Below, one piece after another: positions 14,853 through 29,216 of a stretch of 64,000 nucleotides of DNA. Source of the DNA: Leptospira kirschneri serovar Cynopteri str. 3522 CT (lineage in GTDB: Bacteria; Spirochaetota; Leptospiria; Leptospirales; Leptospiraceae). A program made the translations under genes and the position numbers. Under the pieces are notes generated by a model, which did no database searches, had not been told where the DNA came from, and saw nothing but the letters and a program-made list of their open reading frames with translations. Each line of letters starts with the position of its first letter. Position 1 is the stretch's first letter. Where the stretch lies: positions 542,707-606,706 of the forward strand of contig NZ_AHMN02000004.1 in the NCBI RefSeq assembly GCF_000243695.2. Direction: 5' to 3'.

Positions 14853-15521
14853 TTTCTCCGAAGATACTGAAATGACACGCAGTTTTTTAGGGCTTTGTCA
14901 CTGATCTTTATAAAATTAAACGTTTTAGTTTTTATCCCAAAACCCTATTTTAGAATAAAAGATTAGATACTTTTGTTGTATAATTCTGAATGTTCACACA
15001 TAGTCTGATTTTGTTTGAGCAAAACTGGACATTAACTATTATATAACATTGTGGTGGACTGTAAAATCCCTTCAAAAGGCAATATTTACATAAATTCCTA
15101 TCATATAACGTGAATTTGGTATCGCTAATGCGAAAGGGATCGATGAATGAACTAAAGCACAACGCTCTCTATGAATCGCGTTGGAAACTCAGTAAAACGC
15201 TTTTTACGAAAGCGTTTTAGGATCAAGTTATTGGTATTTTATAAAAACTGAATCTGATTCTGTAGTTTTACAATAACTTGACCAAAGAGGAGAGCCCGGT
15301 CCAGCCTTTGTTTGCAAAGACTGGATTCGTCCCAATTTTATTACGTAGAATTTACTTTATAATAATAAAAGAATGCTTAAAAATTATATAGATCATTCGA
15401 TACAACGGTTTCTCTGAGGACTTACATTCACGCTTTTTATTAAAACTTTAAAACTCTCGAAATGAAGACTGGCTTCTAAATTCAAATTGACTCACGAACA
15501 AAAAAAACGCAAATCAGTACC
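14853..15521. other. Long intergenic gap with dispersed hairpin repeats
   Basis: No gene is supported. The gap contains the hairpin-repeat unit annotated at 15105-15220. Nearby is an inverted pair around 15300-15330 (CCAGCCTTTG ... CAAAGACTGG, loop TTTG) preceded by GAGAGCCCGGT; a similar block with GAGCCCAGTCCGGC occurs near 54807. The rest is AT-rich and stop-dense. Confidence 0.6.
15105..15220. repeat. Dispersed GCGTT-hairpin repeat unit
   Basis: Two adjacent inverted repeats: CACAACGC (15158-15165) facing GCGTTG (15178-15183) across 12 nt, and a 10-bp perfect stem AAAACGCTTT / AAAGCGTTTT (15194-15218) with a 5-nt loop. The same blocks (CTCTCTATGAATCGCGTT, AAACTCAGTAAAACGC) recur near 54260-54740 and 61555-61640. 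Confidence 0.65.
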
Positions 15522-16874
15522 ATGTCTCAGATTTGTGAAATTTGTTCTGTTTTTTTTAGAATCTATTTTTATCGATTTTGTACTTCAAAATGGATCTTGT
15601 CGTCGTTTCTATCTAAATTGTTCTCCCTTTTTTGCAACCTTGAAAATTTTATAACTCGTTTTATCCGATTGTATTCTTGTATTTTTTTATTCAGAGTTCT
15701 TTTGATGATTTTTACTTTTGGAGTCATTTTTGTTCTTATATTTGATTCTTCATTGATTGCAAATAAGAAACAATCTAAAAGAAACATCGTAAAAACAAAA
15801 GTTGAATCGATTGGATACGTTTCGGTTGCGAGTGGATTTCAGGAACCAACGGATATTCAATTTTTTCCAGGGGATTCAAAACGGATGATCGTTTTGGAAA
15901 AAAGAGGAAAGTTGATAGAAGTTGATTTAACTACTAAGGTCAAAACTCTCAGAGCCGATTTTACTGGTCAGATAGAAACTCGTTCTGAAGAAGGACTTTT
16001 AGGTCTTGCGTTTTCTCCGAATTTTCAAACGGATTCTAAATTTTTCGTAAACGTAATCGTAAAAGAAGGGGGTAAAGATTATTCTAAAATTTTAGAATTC
16101 GAATGGAAAGATCAGCTAATTCAAAAAATTGAACATTCAAAAAGAATGATATTAAAGTTGGAACAACCTTATTCGAATCATAACGGAGGACAACTTGCGT
16201 TCGGTCCGGATCGAAAACTATATATAGGTTTTGGAGATGGAGGTGGCGCAAACGATCCATATAAAAACGGACAAAATCCAGATACGTTTTTAGGAAAATT
16301 ATTGCGAATTCTTCCCAATCCCCATAGCGCAGGAGCCGCTTATAAAGTTCCGGAAGACAATCCATTTGTACATCGTCCCGGTTTTTTACCCGAAATTTGG
16401 AGTTATGGTTTTCGAAACCCTTGGAGATTTTCTTTTGATAAACTTACCGGTGAACTGTATTTAGCCGATGTAGGACAAAATGAATTTGAGGAAATCGACC
16501 TGATCCAAAAGGGAGGTAATTACGGTTGGAACATTCGAGAAGGATTTCATTGTTTTAAAAACAATCCGAGTTGTGTAGAAAATTTTTTAATCGATCCAAT
16601 TCATGAGTATTCCAGAGAGGAAGGTCAATCGATTACGGGTGGTTATGTGTATAGAGGAAAAGAAATACCGAAACTTGTAGGCTCCTATTTATATGGAGAT
16701 TTTGTAACCGGTAAAATTTGGGCTTTAAAACAAAAAAACGGTAAAAAAATTTCCAATGAATTGGTAGTACAAGTTCCGTTTCAAATCAGCACTTTTGGTC
16801 AAGATATATCCGGAGAAGTATATTTTGCCGACTTTGGTTCAGGAAATATCTTTCATATAACAAAAAAAAATTGA
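15522..16874 (+). CDS. PQQ-type glucose/sorbosone dehydrogenase, exported
   Basis: A six-bladed beta-propeller sugar dehydrogenase of the soluble glucose / sorbosone dehydrogenase family. Family blocks include GLLGLAFSPNF, HNGGQLAFGPD followed by LYIGFGDGGG, the NPDTFLGKLLRI strand, SYGFRNPWRFSFD and YLADVGQNEFEEID, then GGNYGWNIREG. The His in the HNGGQ block is the probable catalytic base. The frame opens at 15522, but the first 60 residues are unusual and Cys-rich. ATG 15705 (MIFTFGVIFVLIF) gives a signal-like N-terminus and is a likely true start. It probably oxidises sugars in the periplasm. Whether Leptospira supplies PQQ is unknown. Confidence 0.85.
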   Translation: MSQICEICSVFFRIYFYRFCTSKWILSSFLSKLFSLFCNLENFITRFIRLYSCIFLFRVLLMIFTFGVIFVLIFDSSLIANKKQSKRNIVKTKVESIGYVSVASGFQEPTDIQFFPGDSKRMIVLEKRGKLIEVDLTTKVKTLRADFTGQIETRSEEGLLGLAFSPNFQTDSKFFVNVIVKEGGKDYSKILEFEWKDQLIQKIEHSKRMILKLEQPYSNHNGGQLAFGPDRKLYIGFGDGGGANDPYKNGQNPDTFLGKLLRILPNPHSAGAAYKVPEDNPFVHRPGFLPEIWSYGFRNPWRFSFDKLTGELYLADVGQNEFEEIDLIQKGGNYGWNIREGFHCFKNNPSCVENFLIDPIHEYSREEGQSITGGYVYRGKEIPKLVGSYLYGDFVTGKIWALKQKNGKKISNELVVQVPFQISTFGQDISGEVYFADFGSGNIFHITKKN

Positions 16875-16930
16875 AAGATTTGCGAAAAATGATTCTATTG
16901 CTTGTTGAGAAACAATAGATAGAGGCTGCC

Positions 16931-18140
<1,210 letters not shown>

Positions 18141-18170
18141 TAACAGAGACTGAAATTTACTCTGGTGGAA

Positions 18171-18201
18171 AAAACTCGGGCTTTTATGCCCGAGTTTTTT
18201 T
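18171..18201 (+). terminator. Rho-independent terminator after the FecR lipoprotein
   Basis: An 8-bp G+C-rich stem ACTCGGGC / GCCCGAGT with loop TTTTAT is followed by seven T. It lies about 30 bp past the lipoprotein stop. The upstream A-run gives it partial symmetry, so it might also serve the converging minus-strand gene at 18246. Confidence 0.85.
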
Positions 18202-18245
18202 GTTTTTGTACATTCTAAAATTTGTTGGAATGTCCGACAAAACTT

Positions 18246-18545
18246 TTAAACATCGAATCTCTGGTTCCAGAGCCAATCGATAGATTCTAAAATTTCTTCC
18301 ATATCGATGAGCATAACTTTTTTTTTCCAATGAAGGATCATTTTGTTTTTTCCAAATCGATTGATTTCCGCCCAGTGAGCTTCCAAATCTGGAATCAAAT
18401 TGATTGTTTGTTCTAAAAGTTCCTTAATTTCGGATCTGCTGATTGGAGTTTCTCTGTTGGAAAGAAATCGAATTATGGAATGATAGATGAGTTTTTTAAT
18501 TTCTTCGGAAGGTGGACCTAGCTGAGAACTTTCTACTGGTTCCAT
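18246..18545 (-). CDS. Hypothetical protein coupled to lipA, 99 aa
   Basis: I do not recognise this 99-residue, acidic, probably helical protein (SSQLGPPSEEIKKLIYHSII at its start, WLWNQRFDV at its end). It has no signal or membrane helix. Its start codon overlaps the last 13 bases of lipA, which suggests translational coupling and a shared transcript. A role linked to lipoylation is possible but rests on position alone. The middle (SRSEIKELLEQTINL) resembles a winged-helix or helical-bundle segment only weakly. Confidence 0.6.
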   Translation of the reverse strand: MEPVESSQLGPPSEEIKKLIYHSIIRFLSNRETPISRSEIKELLEQTINLIPDLEAHWAEINRFGKNKMILHWKKKVMLIDMEEILESIDWLWNQRFDV

Positions 18546-19438
18546 GAGATTTGTTCGTCCGCATGATAAGAACTTCTTACAAGAGGTCCCGAAAAAACTC
18601 CCTTAAAACCGATGGACTTTCCGTATATTCGTAAATCCTTAAATACTTGTGGAGTCACGTATTCTTTTACGGGAAGGTGAGTCGAGGTTGGCTGCAAATA
18701 CTGCCCCAGTGTCAAAAGGGAAACTCCAACACTTGCAAGATCTTGCATACATTCTTTTACTTCTTCTAAAGTTTCTCCCATGCCCAAAATCAAACCGCTT
18801 TTTGTCAGAAACCCTCTTTGGGAAGCAATTTTCAAAACTTCTAAAGAACGTTCGTATCTTTTTTGAGGAGCCACTTCCGGAAAAAGTCTTTTTACCGTTT
18901 CTAAGTTATGATTGAATATATCAGGATTACATTCGAAGATAATTTCTAAAGCTTCTTGTTTTACCTTTAGATCTGGAATCAAAAGTTCTATTTTACAATC
19001 TGGAAGTACTTTACGGATTTCTTTTACGGTTTTTGCAAAATGAGCCGCACCTCCGTCTTCAAGATCGTCTCTGTTGACCGCGGTGATGACTACGTGTTTG
19101 AGACCTAAAGCGATCGAAGATTCCGCTACTCTTTTGGGTTCTTCTGGATCTAGAGGAAAAGGTTTTCCAGAAGCTACGTCACAATACGAACAACGTCTTG
19201 TACAAATATCTCCGCCTAACATATAAGTAGCCGTTTTTCTGGACCAACAGTGATTTAGGTTGGGGCAAGAAGCGCTTTCGCAAACCGTATTGAGTTTTTT
19301 TTCTTCTAGGGAATCTCTTACAATTGCGACCGAATTGTTTTTTGGATCCGGAAAGGTAAGTTTTACCTTAAGCCAATTTGGTTTTTCAGGAGCATTTTGA
19401 AAAGAATGAGTACGAGGTTTTTTTTTAAGAGGATTCAT
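18533..19438 (-). CDS. lipA: Lipoyl synthase
   Basis: A radical SAM enzyme inserting two sulfurs into octanoyl chains on lipoyl domains of the 2-oxoacid dehydrogenases and the glycine cleavage system. Length is 301 residues, normal for the family. The auxiliary cluster cysteines are C53, C58 and C64 (CESASCPNLNHC). The radical SAM cluster is C79, C83 and C86 (CTRRCSYC). The C-terminal Ser of the family appears in GPLVRSSYHADEQ. Upstream is the divergent pseudouridine synthase gene. Downstream, overlapping by 13 bp, is a 99-residue unknown. lipB was not found in the window. Confidence 0.96.
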   Translation of the reverse strand: MNPLKKKPRTHSFQNAPEKPNWLKVKLTFPDPKNNSVAIVRDSLEEKKLNTVCESASCPNLNHCWSRKTATYMLGGDICTRRCSYCDVASGKPFPLDPEEPKRVAESSIALGLKHVVITAVNRDDLEDGGAAHFAKTVKEIRKVLPDCKIELLIPDLKVKQEALEIIFECNPDIFNHNLETVKRLFPEVAPQKRYERSLEVLKIASQRGFLTKSGLILGMGETLEEVKECMQDLASVGVSLLTLGQYLQPTSTHLPVKEYVTPQVFKDLRIYGKSIGFKGVFSGPLVRSSYHADEQISWNQ

Positions 19439-19524
19439 ACAATTCTATACTTTTTACGTGATAAGCGGTAAAGTCTTTCCCTCTATCCTTGAATATTTGT
19501 AGAACTGGTCAACGAAAGTTTTAG

Positions 19525-20277
19525 GTGGAAGATTTTTTGAATCTTTCTGAAATGGAAGAATTTATGCGGCATTTAGAGATTCGATTGAATCGTTTTCTTG
19601 CGGATTGTGGTCTTGGTTCTCGTAGAAAAACGGAGGAATTGATTCAAAAGGGTCTGATCGAAATCAACGGCAAACGAGTAACAAATTTAGGGACAAGGAT
19701 TGATCCTGAAACGGACGTCGTTTCTTATTTAGGAGATGTAGTAAAACCGATCGTAGAACCTAAAAAGATTCTAATTTTTAATAAACCCATTGGGTATCTT
19801 TGTTCTCATGCAGATCGTTTTCACGAAAAAACGATTTTTTCCATTTTACCTTCTACTTATAAAAACTTTAAAATTGCAGGACGTCTAGATCTCAATTCGA
19901 GAGGACTTTTGATCTTAACCAACGACGGTGTATTGGCTCAAAAAATTGCACATCCTTCCCACGGTTCGGAAAAGGAATATCTCGTGACTTTAAAATACGA
20001 TCCAGGAGAAAAGTTAATTCAAACCGCTTTTCAAAAAGGGATTTTGGATGCAGGAGAAATTCTACATGCAAAGATGGTTAAACTCGTCCCTGGAAAAAAA
20101 TATATGTATCGAGTGATTCTCGAAGAAGGAAAAAAAAGACAGATCAGAAGAATGTTTCACTGGCTTGGGGCGAATGTGGTCGATCTTCAAAGAATTCGAA
20201 TTGGTCGGCTAGAATTAGAAAAATTTAATTTGGAAGAAGGACAATACCTTCTAACTGAAACTGGAATTTGGAAATGA
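19525..20277 (+). CDS. RsuA/RluB-family pseudouridine synthase
   Basis: Isomerises a specific rRNA uridine to pseudouridine. An N-terminal S4 RNA-binding domain (RLNRFLADCGLGSRRKTEEL) is followed by the catalytic domain with motif GRLDLNSRGLLILTNDG carrying the catalytic Asp. Family motifs EKEYLVTL and KKRQIRRMF follow. The GTG at 19525 gives 250 residues, but ATG 19564 (MRHLEIRLNRF) has a GGAAG five bases upstream and fits the family N-terminus better. Whether the target is 16S or 23S rRNA cannot be told from sequence. Its stop overlaps the ATG of the MBOAT gene (ATGA), so the two are translationally coupled. Confidence 0.9.
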   Translation: MEDFLNLSEMEEFMRHLEIRLNRFLADCGLGSRRKTEELIQKGLIEINGKRVTNLGTRIDPETDVVSYLGDVVKPIVEPKKILIFNKPIGYLCSHADRFHEKTIFSILPSTYKNFKIAGRLDLNSRGLLILTNDGVLAQKIAHPSHGSEKEYLVTLKYDPGEKLIQTAFQKGILDAGEILHAKMVKLVPGKKYMYRVILEEGKKRQIRRMFHWLGANVVDLQRIRIGRLELEKFNLEEGQYLLTETGIWK

Positions 20278-21692
20278 ACTTTATCAGTATTGAATTTCTT
20301 TTATTTTTTTTAGTGTTTTATTTGATCTACTGGAATATCCCTGAGAAAAGCAGAAAGTATCTTTTGATCCTTGGGTCCGCATTTTTTTATTCTATATTCA
20401 GTTTGAATTTTTTATTTCATCTCATTTTAGTCGTTCTAATCAATTGGTCTCTATATAGATATTTTTATAAAAAATCTTGGTACGTTAAATCCGTTGTTAT
20501 ATTCAATCTTTTGAATTTAGGTTTATTCAAATATTTTTATTTACTTATGGAGTTTGTCGGTTTTGTATTTTCGATTTCTACACTTCAAGAAAAAACGTCC
20601 TTGGATGTTAAATTTTCGGCTTTGTTTGGATTGGCGGGATTCGAAGTTATTCTTCCGGCAACGATCAGCTATTACACGTTTCAATTGATTTCTTTTGCGG
20701 TGGATTCTAAACGAGAAGATTTTGATGTAAGGGTCTCTCTGACTGGATTTTTTTCTTTTATCTTTTTCTTTCCGGTGATGATTGCGGGACCGATTCTAAG
20801 GTTTGATCAGGTTAGAAAACAATTTGAAAATCCTACGATGACTCCTTCTAAATTGATAGACGGTTTATGGCTTTTTTTAAGAGGTCTGGTTAAAAAAGGA
20901 TTGTTATCGGCTGCTATTCTTCCTCTGATTGCGCCAGCGTTTTTATCTCCAAAAGATTATTCAGGGATTGCGCTTTTACTGACTTGTTTTCTTTTCGCAG
21001 CTAACCTTTACTTTGACTTTTCGGGACTTACCGATATGGCAAGAGGGATCGGAAAATTGATCGGATTTGAATTACCCGAAAACTTTAAGGCTCCGTTTTT
21101 CTTTCAGAATTTCGGAGATTTATGGCGTAGATGGCACTTAACGTTCTCCCTTTGGATACGGGATTATATTTATATTTCGTTAGGCGGATCCAGAAAGGGA
21201 GAGTTTAGGACATCGATTAACTTGATCGTAACGTTTATGTTAGGTGGGCTTTGGCACGGAGCTAATTTAAATTTTCTGATTTGGGGTTTACTCACCGGAA
21301 TTTATCTTTCTTTGGAAAGATTGTTTGAGGTTCGAAACTGGAAGGTATTCCCAGAAATTCCATATGTAAAACCAATTTTACGTTATTTATTCGTACTTTT
21401 AGTTTATTCCATTTCTTGGACTTTCTTTTTTACTCCGAATTTTAATTCTGCGATTTCTTCTATCGTAAGAATTTTGACGTTCCAAAAGGGGCAATCTTTA
21501 ACCGGGCTTGAAACTGGAATGTATATGCTGTTTTTCTTATTTTTATTTCATGTTTCGGAAGAATGGCCAGAAAAATATTCGATTCCAGAAAGATGGAGGG
21601 TCGGACTTTTACCGATTTTAGGACTTCTGATTCTTTTTATTATGGTCGGAATGAACGCAGGGAATGCAGACTTTTTCTACTCTAGATTTTAA
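20274..21692 (+). CDS. MBOAT family O-acyltransferase (AlgI/DltB-like), pair 1
   Basis: A polytopic membrane-bound O-acyltransferase of 473 residues with about ten hydrophobic segments. Family landmarks are FFPVMIAGPILRFDQV, LYFDFSGLTDMARGIG, the RRWHLTFSLWIRDYIYI block and the catalytic-His segment LGGLWHGAN. In AlgI, DltB and PatA this protein passes acyl groups across the inner membrane to an extracytoplasmic partner. ATG 20274 overlaps the upstream stop; an in-frame TTG at 20268 is less likely. The next gene, 10 bp on, is an SGNH-like protein, the expected partner. The target glycan is unknown, possibly LPS O-antigen. Confidence 0.9.
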   Translation: MNFISIEFLLFFLVFYLIYWNIPEKSRKYLLILGSAFFYSIFSLNFLFHLILVVLINWSLYRYFYKKSWYVKSVVIFNLLNLGLFKYFYLLMEFVGFVFSISTLQEKTSLDVKFSALFGLAGFEVILPATISYYTFQLISFAVDSKREDFDVRVSLTGFFSFIFFFPVMIAGPILRFDQVRKQFENPTMTPSKLIDGLWLFLRGLVKKGLLSAAILPLIAPAFLSPKDYSGIALLLTCFLFAANLYFDFSGLTDMARGIGKLIGFELPENFKAPFFFQNFGDLWRRWHLTFSLWIRDYIYISLGGSRKGEFRTSINLIVTFMLGGLWHGANLNFLIWGLLTGIYLSLERLFEVRNWKVFPEIPYVKPILRYLFVLLVYSISWTFFFTPNFNSAISSIVRILTFQKGQSLTGLETGMYMLFFLFLFHVSEEWPEKYSIPERWRVGLLPILGLLILFIMVGMNAGNADFFYSRF

Positions 21693-21702
21693 CGGATTCT
21701 AA

Positions 21703-22752
21703 TTGATGAAAAAAATTTATATCTATTATCCCATTTTATTTCTTGGATTCGTGTTTTGTTTAGATAAGGTATTTACTCTCGAATATTTTCAGAAGAATTT
21801 TATTCAGGCCGGAAATACAGTCTATTATACTCAGAGAAAATCACTTTTTGAAAAATTGATTCTGGATAAAGATTTAGAAGGTAAATCTTTGGCGCTTGCT
21901 TTTGGAGATTCTAGGGCTTATCCATACTCCTCTATGGGAATCGAACAGAAATTACAAAAAGATTGGGTGTTATATAATTTTTCGGGTCCTCAAGCGGTTC
22001 CTGCCTATGGTTTTTATTGGTTTGAGAAAATTATCAAACAAGGTCTAAAACCTAAATTAGTATTTTATGTAGTGAGTCCGGAAGGGTTTGATGATACCAA
22101 AGGAATTTTTTACGATCCATTTTTAAAATATGGAGCGGATGACGAATTCTTACTTAAATATATGGGCCAGATTCCGTTTGAAGATCGTAAAAAATTATTT
22201 TTAGACCGACTTTTTGCCGTTAGACGGATCAATCCGGATCTAAAACTTTTTATAAAAAGGTTCCAGGAGAAAAAACTTTCTGAATACGATCCTGCATTTA
22301 ATACTGATTATATGGTTCTCAATTTGAAACGCGGAGAACAATTTGCTTATACAACTTTTGTGAATGATCCAGATCGTTTGGAAAAAGATGCGGTGAGAAT
22401 TCGAAATTTATACCTTTCTACGTTTATTCTTGGAACGACCCAGTTCTTTTTTGTAGAACAATTTCTGAAATTGGCGAAAGAGAATGACGTAAAAGTTTAT
22501 CTCATATGGCCAAAGGTTTATGAAACGTATCGAAAGCGTTATTATGAATTAGAGATGGAAAAAAACTGGTGGCCTAAAATTGAAAATCTTGCAAAACGTT
22601 ATTCTGCCGTTCCCGTGGATCTAAATACACAAACTTCTTGCGATTTATTCTACGACGCGTCCCATCAATCGATTATGTGTTTTTTAGAATCCATGAAATT
22701 GATGATAGACGATTATTACGGTTTTAAAAAAATTCCTTTGTATCATCCCTGA
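21703..22752 (+). CDS. DUF1574-like SGNH-type protein, partner of MBOAT 1
   Basis: A 349-residue protein with one N-terminal membrane anchor (residues ~5-22) and an extracytoplasmic domain. It resembles the Leptospira family called DUF1574. I see an SGNH hydrolase-like active site: block I AFGDSRAYP with Ser70, and block V YDASHQS with Asp318 and His321. This matches the layout of DltD, AlgX/AlgJ and PatB, which work with an MBOAT protein. Location 10 bp after the MBOAT gene supports a role as the acyl acceptor or transferase subunit for a surface polysaccharide. The enzymatic role is inference. Confidence 0.75.
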   Translation: MMKKIYIYYPILFLGFVFCLDKVFTLEYFQKNFIQAGNTVYYTQRKSLFEKLILDKDLEGKSLALAFGDSRAYPYSSMGIEQKLQKDWVLYNFSGPQAVPAYGFYWFEKIIKQGLKPKLVFYVVSPEGFDDTKGIFYDPFLKYGADDEFLLKYMGQIPFEDRKKLFLDRLFAVRRINPDLKLFIKRFQEKKLSEYDPAFNTDYMVLNLKRGEQFAYTTFVNDPDRLEKDAVRIRNLYLSTFILGTTQFFFVEQFLKLAKENDVKVYLIWPKVYETYRKRYYELEMEKNWWPKIENLAKRYSAVPVDLNTQTSCDLFYDASHQSIMCFLESMKLMIDDYYGFKKIPLYHP

Positions 22753-22795
22753 TTCGTTCATGGAACTGTCACATTCGTTATAAAACTCTAGATAA

Positions 22796-22900
22796 TAGAA
22801 ATTGTTGAAAAATTTCATAATTCAGATTAACAAAAACTGTTTCAATCGATCGTTTTCACAAAACAGGAAACAGGTGGAGAACTAATTTTCAACAATTCTA
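22796..22900. repeat. MITE-like inverted-repeat element, copy 2
   Basis: 105 bp. The ends are slightly diverged from copies 1 and 3: left TAGAAATTGTTGAAAAAT, right (reverse complement) TAGAATTGTTGAAAAT. The interior shares CTGTTTCAAT and GAAACAGGTGGAGAA with copy 3. The greater divergence suggests an older insertion. Confidence 0.75.
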
Positions 22901-23024
22901 ATACTCGATACTCACTTGATACTTTAGTGTTTGTTTATAGAAGCGTAAATTCGGTTTTAGAAAATCAAAAAGAACTTTTCTAAAAGTATGTATTTAGGTT
23001 AAAGATTGTGATCTTAAAACTCGC

Positions 23025-23054
23025 ACGATTTAGAAAATTCTAAAATCGTGCGGT
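23025..23054 (-). terminator. Hairpin downstream of the transaldolase gene
   Basis: GCACGATTTTAG-like arms face each other across a short AT loop (GCACGATTTAGAA ... TTCTAAAATCGTGC, one bulge), 9 bases past the transaldolase stop on the minus strand. The T-run after the stem on that strand is weak, so this is a probable rather than a textbook terminator. Confidence 0.5.
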
Positions 23055-23062
23055 TCTATCGA

Positions 23063-23707
23063 TTACCACTTTAGCTTTTTAGAATCTTCTAAAAATTTTT
23101 CCAAACCGATGTCGGTTAACGGATGTTTGAAAAGTTGTAAAAACGCAGAGTGGGGCATGGTCGCGCAGTCTGCTCCTCTAAGTGCGGATTCTTTTAAATG
23201 TATTGGACCACGAATGGAAGCGGCTAAAATTCTAGTATCGTATCCATAGTTGTCGTAAATTTCTCTGATCTCGGAAATGAGTTCCATTCCATCCCAGCTA
23301 GTGTCATCTACTCTACCGATAAACGGAGAAATAAAAGTAGCTCCCGCTTTTGCTGCAAGTAAAGCCTGAGGTGCAGAAAAACAAAGAGTTACGTTTGTAG
23401 GAATATTCCTTTTTGTTAATTCTACAACCGTTTTGAGTCCTTCTGGAATCAAAGGAACTTTGATCACTACGTTTTCAGCGATTTCTACGAGTTCGAGTGC
23501 TTCTTTCATCATTCCATCGAATTTTGTAGAAAGTACTTCCGCGCTCACCGGACCAGAAACGATAGAACAAATTTCTTTGATTACTTCTTTAAAACTTCTT
23601 CCAGACTTTGCGATTAGAGAAGGGTTGGTTGTGACTCCATCTACAAGTCCGTAAGATGCGATTTCTTTAATTTCATCTACGTTTGCCGTATCTAGATATA
23701 ATTCCAT
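23063..23707 (-). CDS. tal: Transaldolase (fructose-6-phosphate aldolase-like)
   Basis: A short-form class I transaldolase of 214 residues (TalC/FSA subfamily). The start reads [15 protein letters not shown], followed by [14 protein letters not shown]. The Schiff-base lysine is Lys83 in [12 protein letters not shown], and phosphate-binding segments TNVTLCFS and SPFIGRVDD follow. It transfers dihydroxyacetone units in the non-oxidative pentose phosphate pathway. Sequence alone does not separate transaldolase from FSA activity. As a spirochaete dependent on fatty acids, the organism would use it for pentose and erythrose-4-phosphate supply. It is monocistronic. Confidence 0.93.
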   Translation of the reverse strand: MELYLDTANVDEIKEIASYGLVDGVTTNPSLIAKSGRSFKEVIKEICSIVSGPVSAEVLSTKFDGMMKEALELVEIAENVVIKVPLIPEGLKTVVELTKRNIPTNVTLCFSAPQALLAAKAGATFISPFIGRVDDTSWDGMELISEIREIYDNYGYDTRILAASIRGPIHLKESALRGADCATMPHSAFLQLFKHPLTDIGLEKFLEDSKKLKW

Positions 23708-23901
23708 CTATAAGCTCCATAAAAATAGAATGCTTAGATCATGGTTAAAAAGCTGGGGTAAGGTCAATAGAATTTTCTTTTGTACAGAAACAACACTTCT
23801 TAAACTCGGCATATCACTTTCTCAATCAGAAAATCCTTTTTATGGATGAACATTCAGATTGTGATTCAATTTGAGTATATAAACTCTATGAGCCTCTAAG
23901 T

Positions 23902-24630
<729 letters not shown>

Positions 24631-24660
24631 ATTCTACCTATCGGCAGTTTTTAGAGAAAT

Positions 24661-25287
24661 TCATTCAGAATCTTCCTGGAAGGAACGGTTTTTCGAACCT
24701 GAAAATTGGATTCCTCCGATTTTTACTTTTCCGTTCCAACGTAAAACGAGTAAAACCGCAATGATAGATATATTCGGAAAAACGAATAAAAACGAAATTT
24801 CATGGAATAACCCGTAAACAGCAAGATTAGATGCAATTACTGAAATAGAACACCCGCTTAGAATGGCAACTTCCTGTTCTAAAAATCGAACTAGAAAATG
24901 ATTTGGATTTGTAGAAGGAAGATCTTTTAACACCAGTTCTACAAGAATTCCATACGTAGTGAGTAGAGTCACAGGCAATAGAAACGATAGAAAGAAATAA
25001 TTTCCAAATGAGTCTGCGTAATGAGGTGCACCTATCATTCCTCCTAAAAGTGTCCAAAGGTAGGAAATAAATGCAGAAACAAAAAATGCGATTGCAGCAT
25101 ATTGTAGACTTCCGCTGGATTCTAATAGTTTGATAAGTTCATCCGGAACGATCCGTATCCAATCGACTAACTCTAATCTTTCAAAAGATTCTCTTCCGGA
25201 TAAAAAGAGAAGTTTAAAGTAATAACTCGCTAAAACGAGTAAGACCGAAACGATTCCAAAAAAGATTAGATAGAGTAAAAATTCCAT
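24661..25287 (-). CDS. Multi-pass membrane protein, 208 aa (Yip1-like)
   Basis: The protein has about five predicted membrane segments: residues ~3-26, ~65-90, ~97-120, ~140-160 and ~165-185. The layout, with a soluble loop [20 protein letters not shown] after the first helix, resembles bacterial Yip1-domain proteins, but I see no diagnostic motif. The C-terminus is Lys/Ser-rich and probably cytoplasmic. It starts 2 bp after the purH stop, which places it in the purine operon without suggesting a purine role. Confidence 0.6.
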   Translation of the reverse strand: MEFLLYLIFFGIVSVLLVLASYYFKLLFLSGRESFERLELVDWIRIVPDELIKLLESSGSLQYAAIAFFVSAFISYLWTLLGGMIGAPHYADSFGNYFFLSFLLPVTLLTTYGILVELVLKDLPSTNPNHFLVRFLEQEVAILSGCSISVIASNLAVYGLFHEISFLFVFPNISIIAVLLVLRWNGKVKIGGIQFSGSKNRSFQEDSE

Positions 25288-25289
25288 AA

Positions 25290-26825
<1,536 letters not shown>

Positions 26826-26828
26826 TAT

Positions 26829-27455
26829 TTATCCAATCTTTACCTTTCTATTTTGAATCGTAAGCCTATTTTCGCAAAAGTATTGAACCGCGAGTGGTAG
26901 TATTTTATGTTCCTCTTTGAGAATCTCTAAAGTCAAATCTCTTTCCGTCATTCCTTCTTTGATTTTCACAACTCCTTGTAGAATGATCGGACCTGAGTCC
27001 ACACCTTCGTCTACAAAATGAGCGGTGCAACCCGCAATTTTAACTCCGTATTCTAAAGCTTGTTTTTGTGCGTTTAACCCTGGAAAGGCGGGCAATAAAG
27101 ATGGATGAATGTTGATGATTCGATTGGAAAACGTTTGAACGATTTGGTTTTTAAGAATTCTCATATAACCTGCGGTTACGATAAGATCCGGTTTGATTTC
27201 TAAAAGAAGTTCAAGAAGTTTTGTATGATATTCGGACTTATCCGAAAAAGAAGAGAAGTTTAATACTTGAGAAGTGAGTTCAAATTCCTGAGCAATTTCT
27301 AAAGCCTTGGCATCCGGATTGTCGCAAATCAGTGTTTCTGCAATTCCACGGATTTTTCCTGTTTTGATATTTTGTAAAACCGCTTTGAGATTGGAACCTC
27401 TTCCGGAAGCTAAAAATACGATCTTTTTTTTAGGTTTTGTAAACAGAGTTGCCAA
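26829..27455 (-). CDS. purN: Phosphoribosylglycinamide formyltransferase
   Basis: Transfers a formyl group from 10-formyl-THF to GAR in purine synthesis. The substrate loop is LASGRGSNLKAVLQNI near residue 16. The catalytic block INIHPSLLPAFPG holds the Asn and His of the family, and the Asp is in DEGVDSGPII. Length 208 is normal, with a short Lys-rich N-terminal extension (ATLFTKPKKKI). First gene of a minus-strand run with purH. The 409-bp upstream region carries dispersed repeats and the divergent fliS promoter region. Confidence 0.95.
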   Translation of the reverse strand: MATLFTKPKKKIVFLASGRGSNLKAVLQNIKTGKIRGIAETLICDNPDAKALEIAQEFELTSQVLNFSSFSDKSEYHTKLLELLLEIKPDLIVTAGYMRILKNQIVQTFSNRIINIHPSLLPAFPGLNAQKQALEYGVKIAGCTAHFVDEGVDSGPIILQGVVKIKEGMTERDLTLEILKEEHKILPLAVQYFCENRLTIQNRKVKIG

Positions 27456-28317
<862 letters not shown>

Positions 28318-28320
28318 ACT

Positions 28321-29202
<882 letters not shown>

Positions 29203-29216
<14 letters not shown>

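Larger units (their letters stand above)
22753..23062. other. Intergenic spacer with MITE
   Basis: No gene was found. It separates the converging MBOAT operon and transaldolase gene. A MITE copy occupies 22796-22900. Near 23025-23052 the palindromic stretch GCACGATTTAGAAAATTCTAAAATCGTGC forms a hairpin just downstream of the transaldolase stop, annotated separately. Confidence 0.6.

Noticed and set aside
16894..16919. TCTATTG ... CAATAGA hairpin after the sugar dehydrogenase
   Set aside because: No T-run follows on the plus strand and no second copy was seen, so it was not called a terminator.
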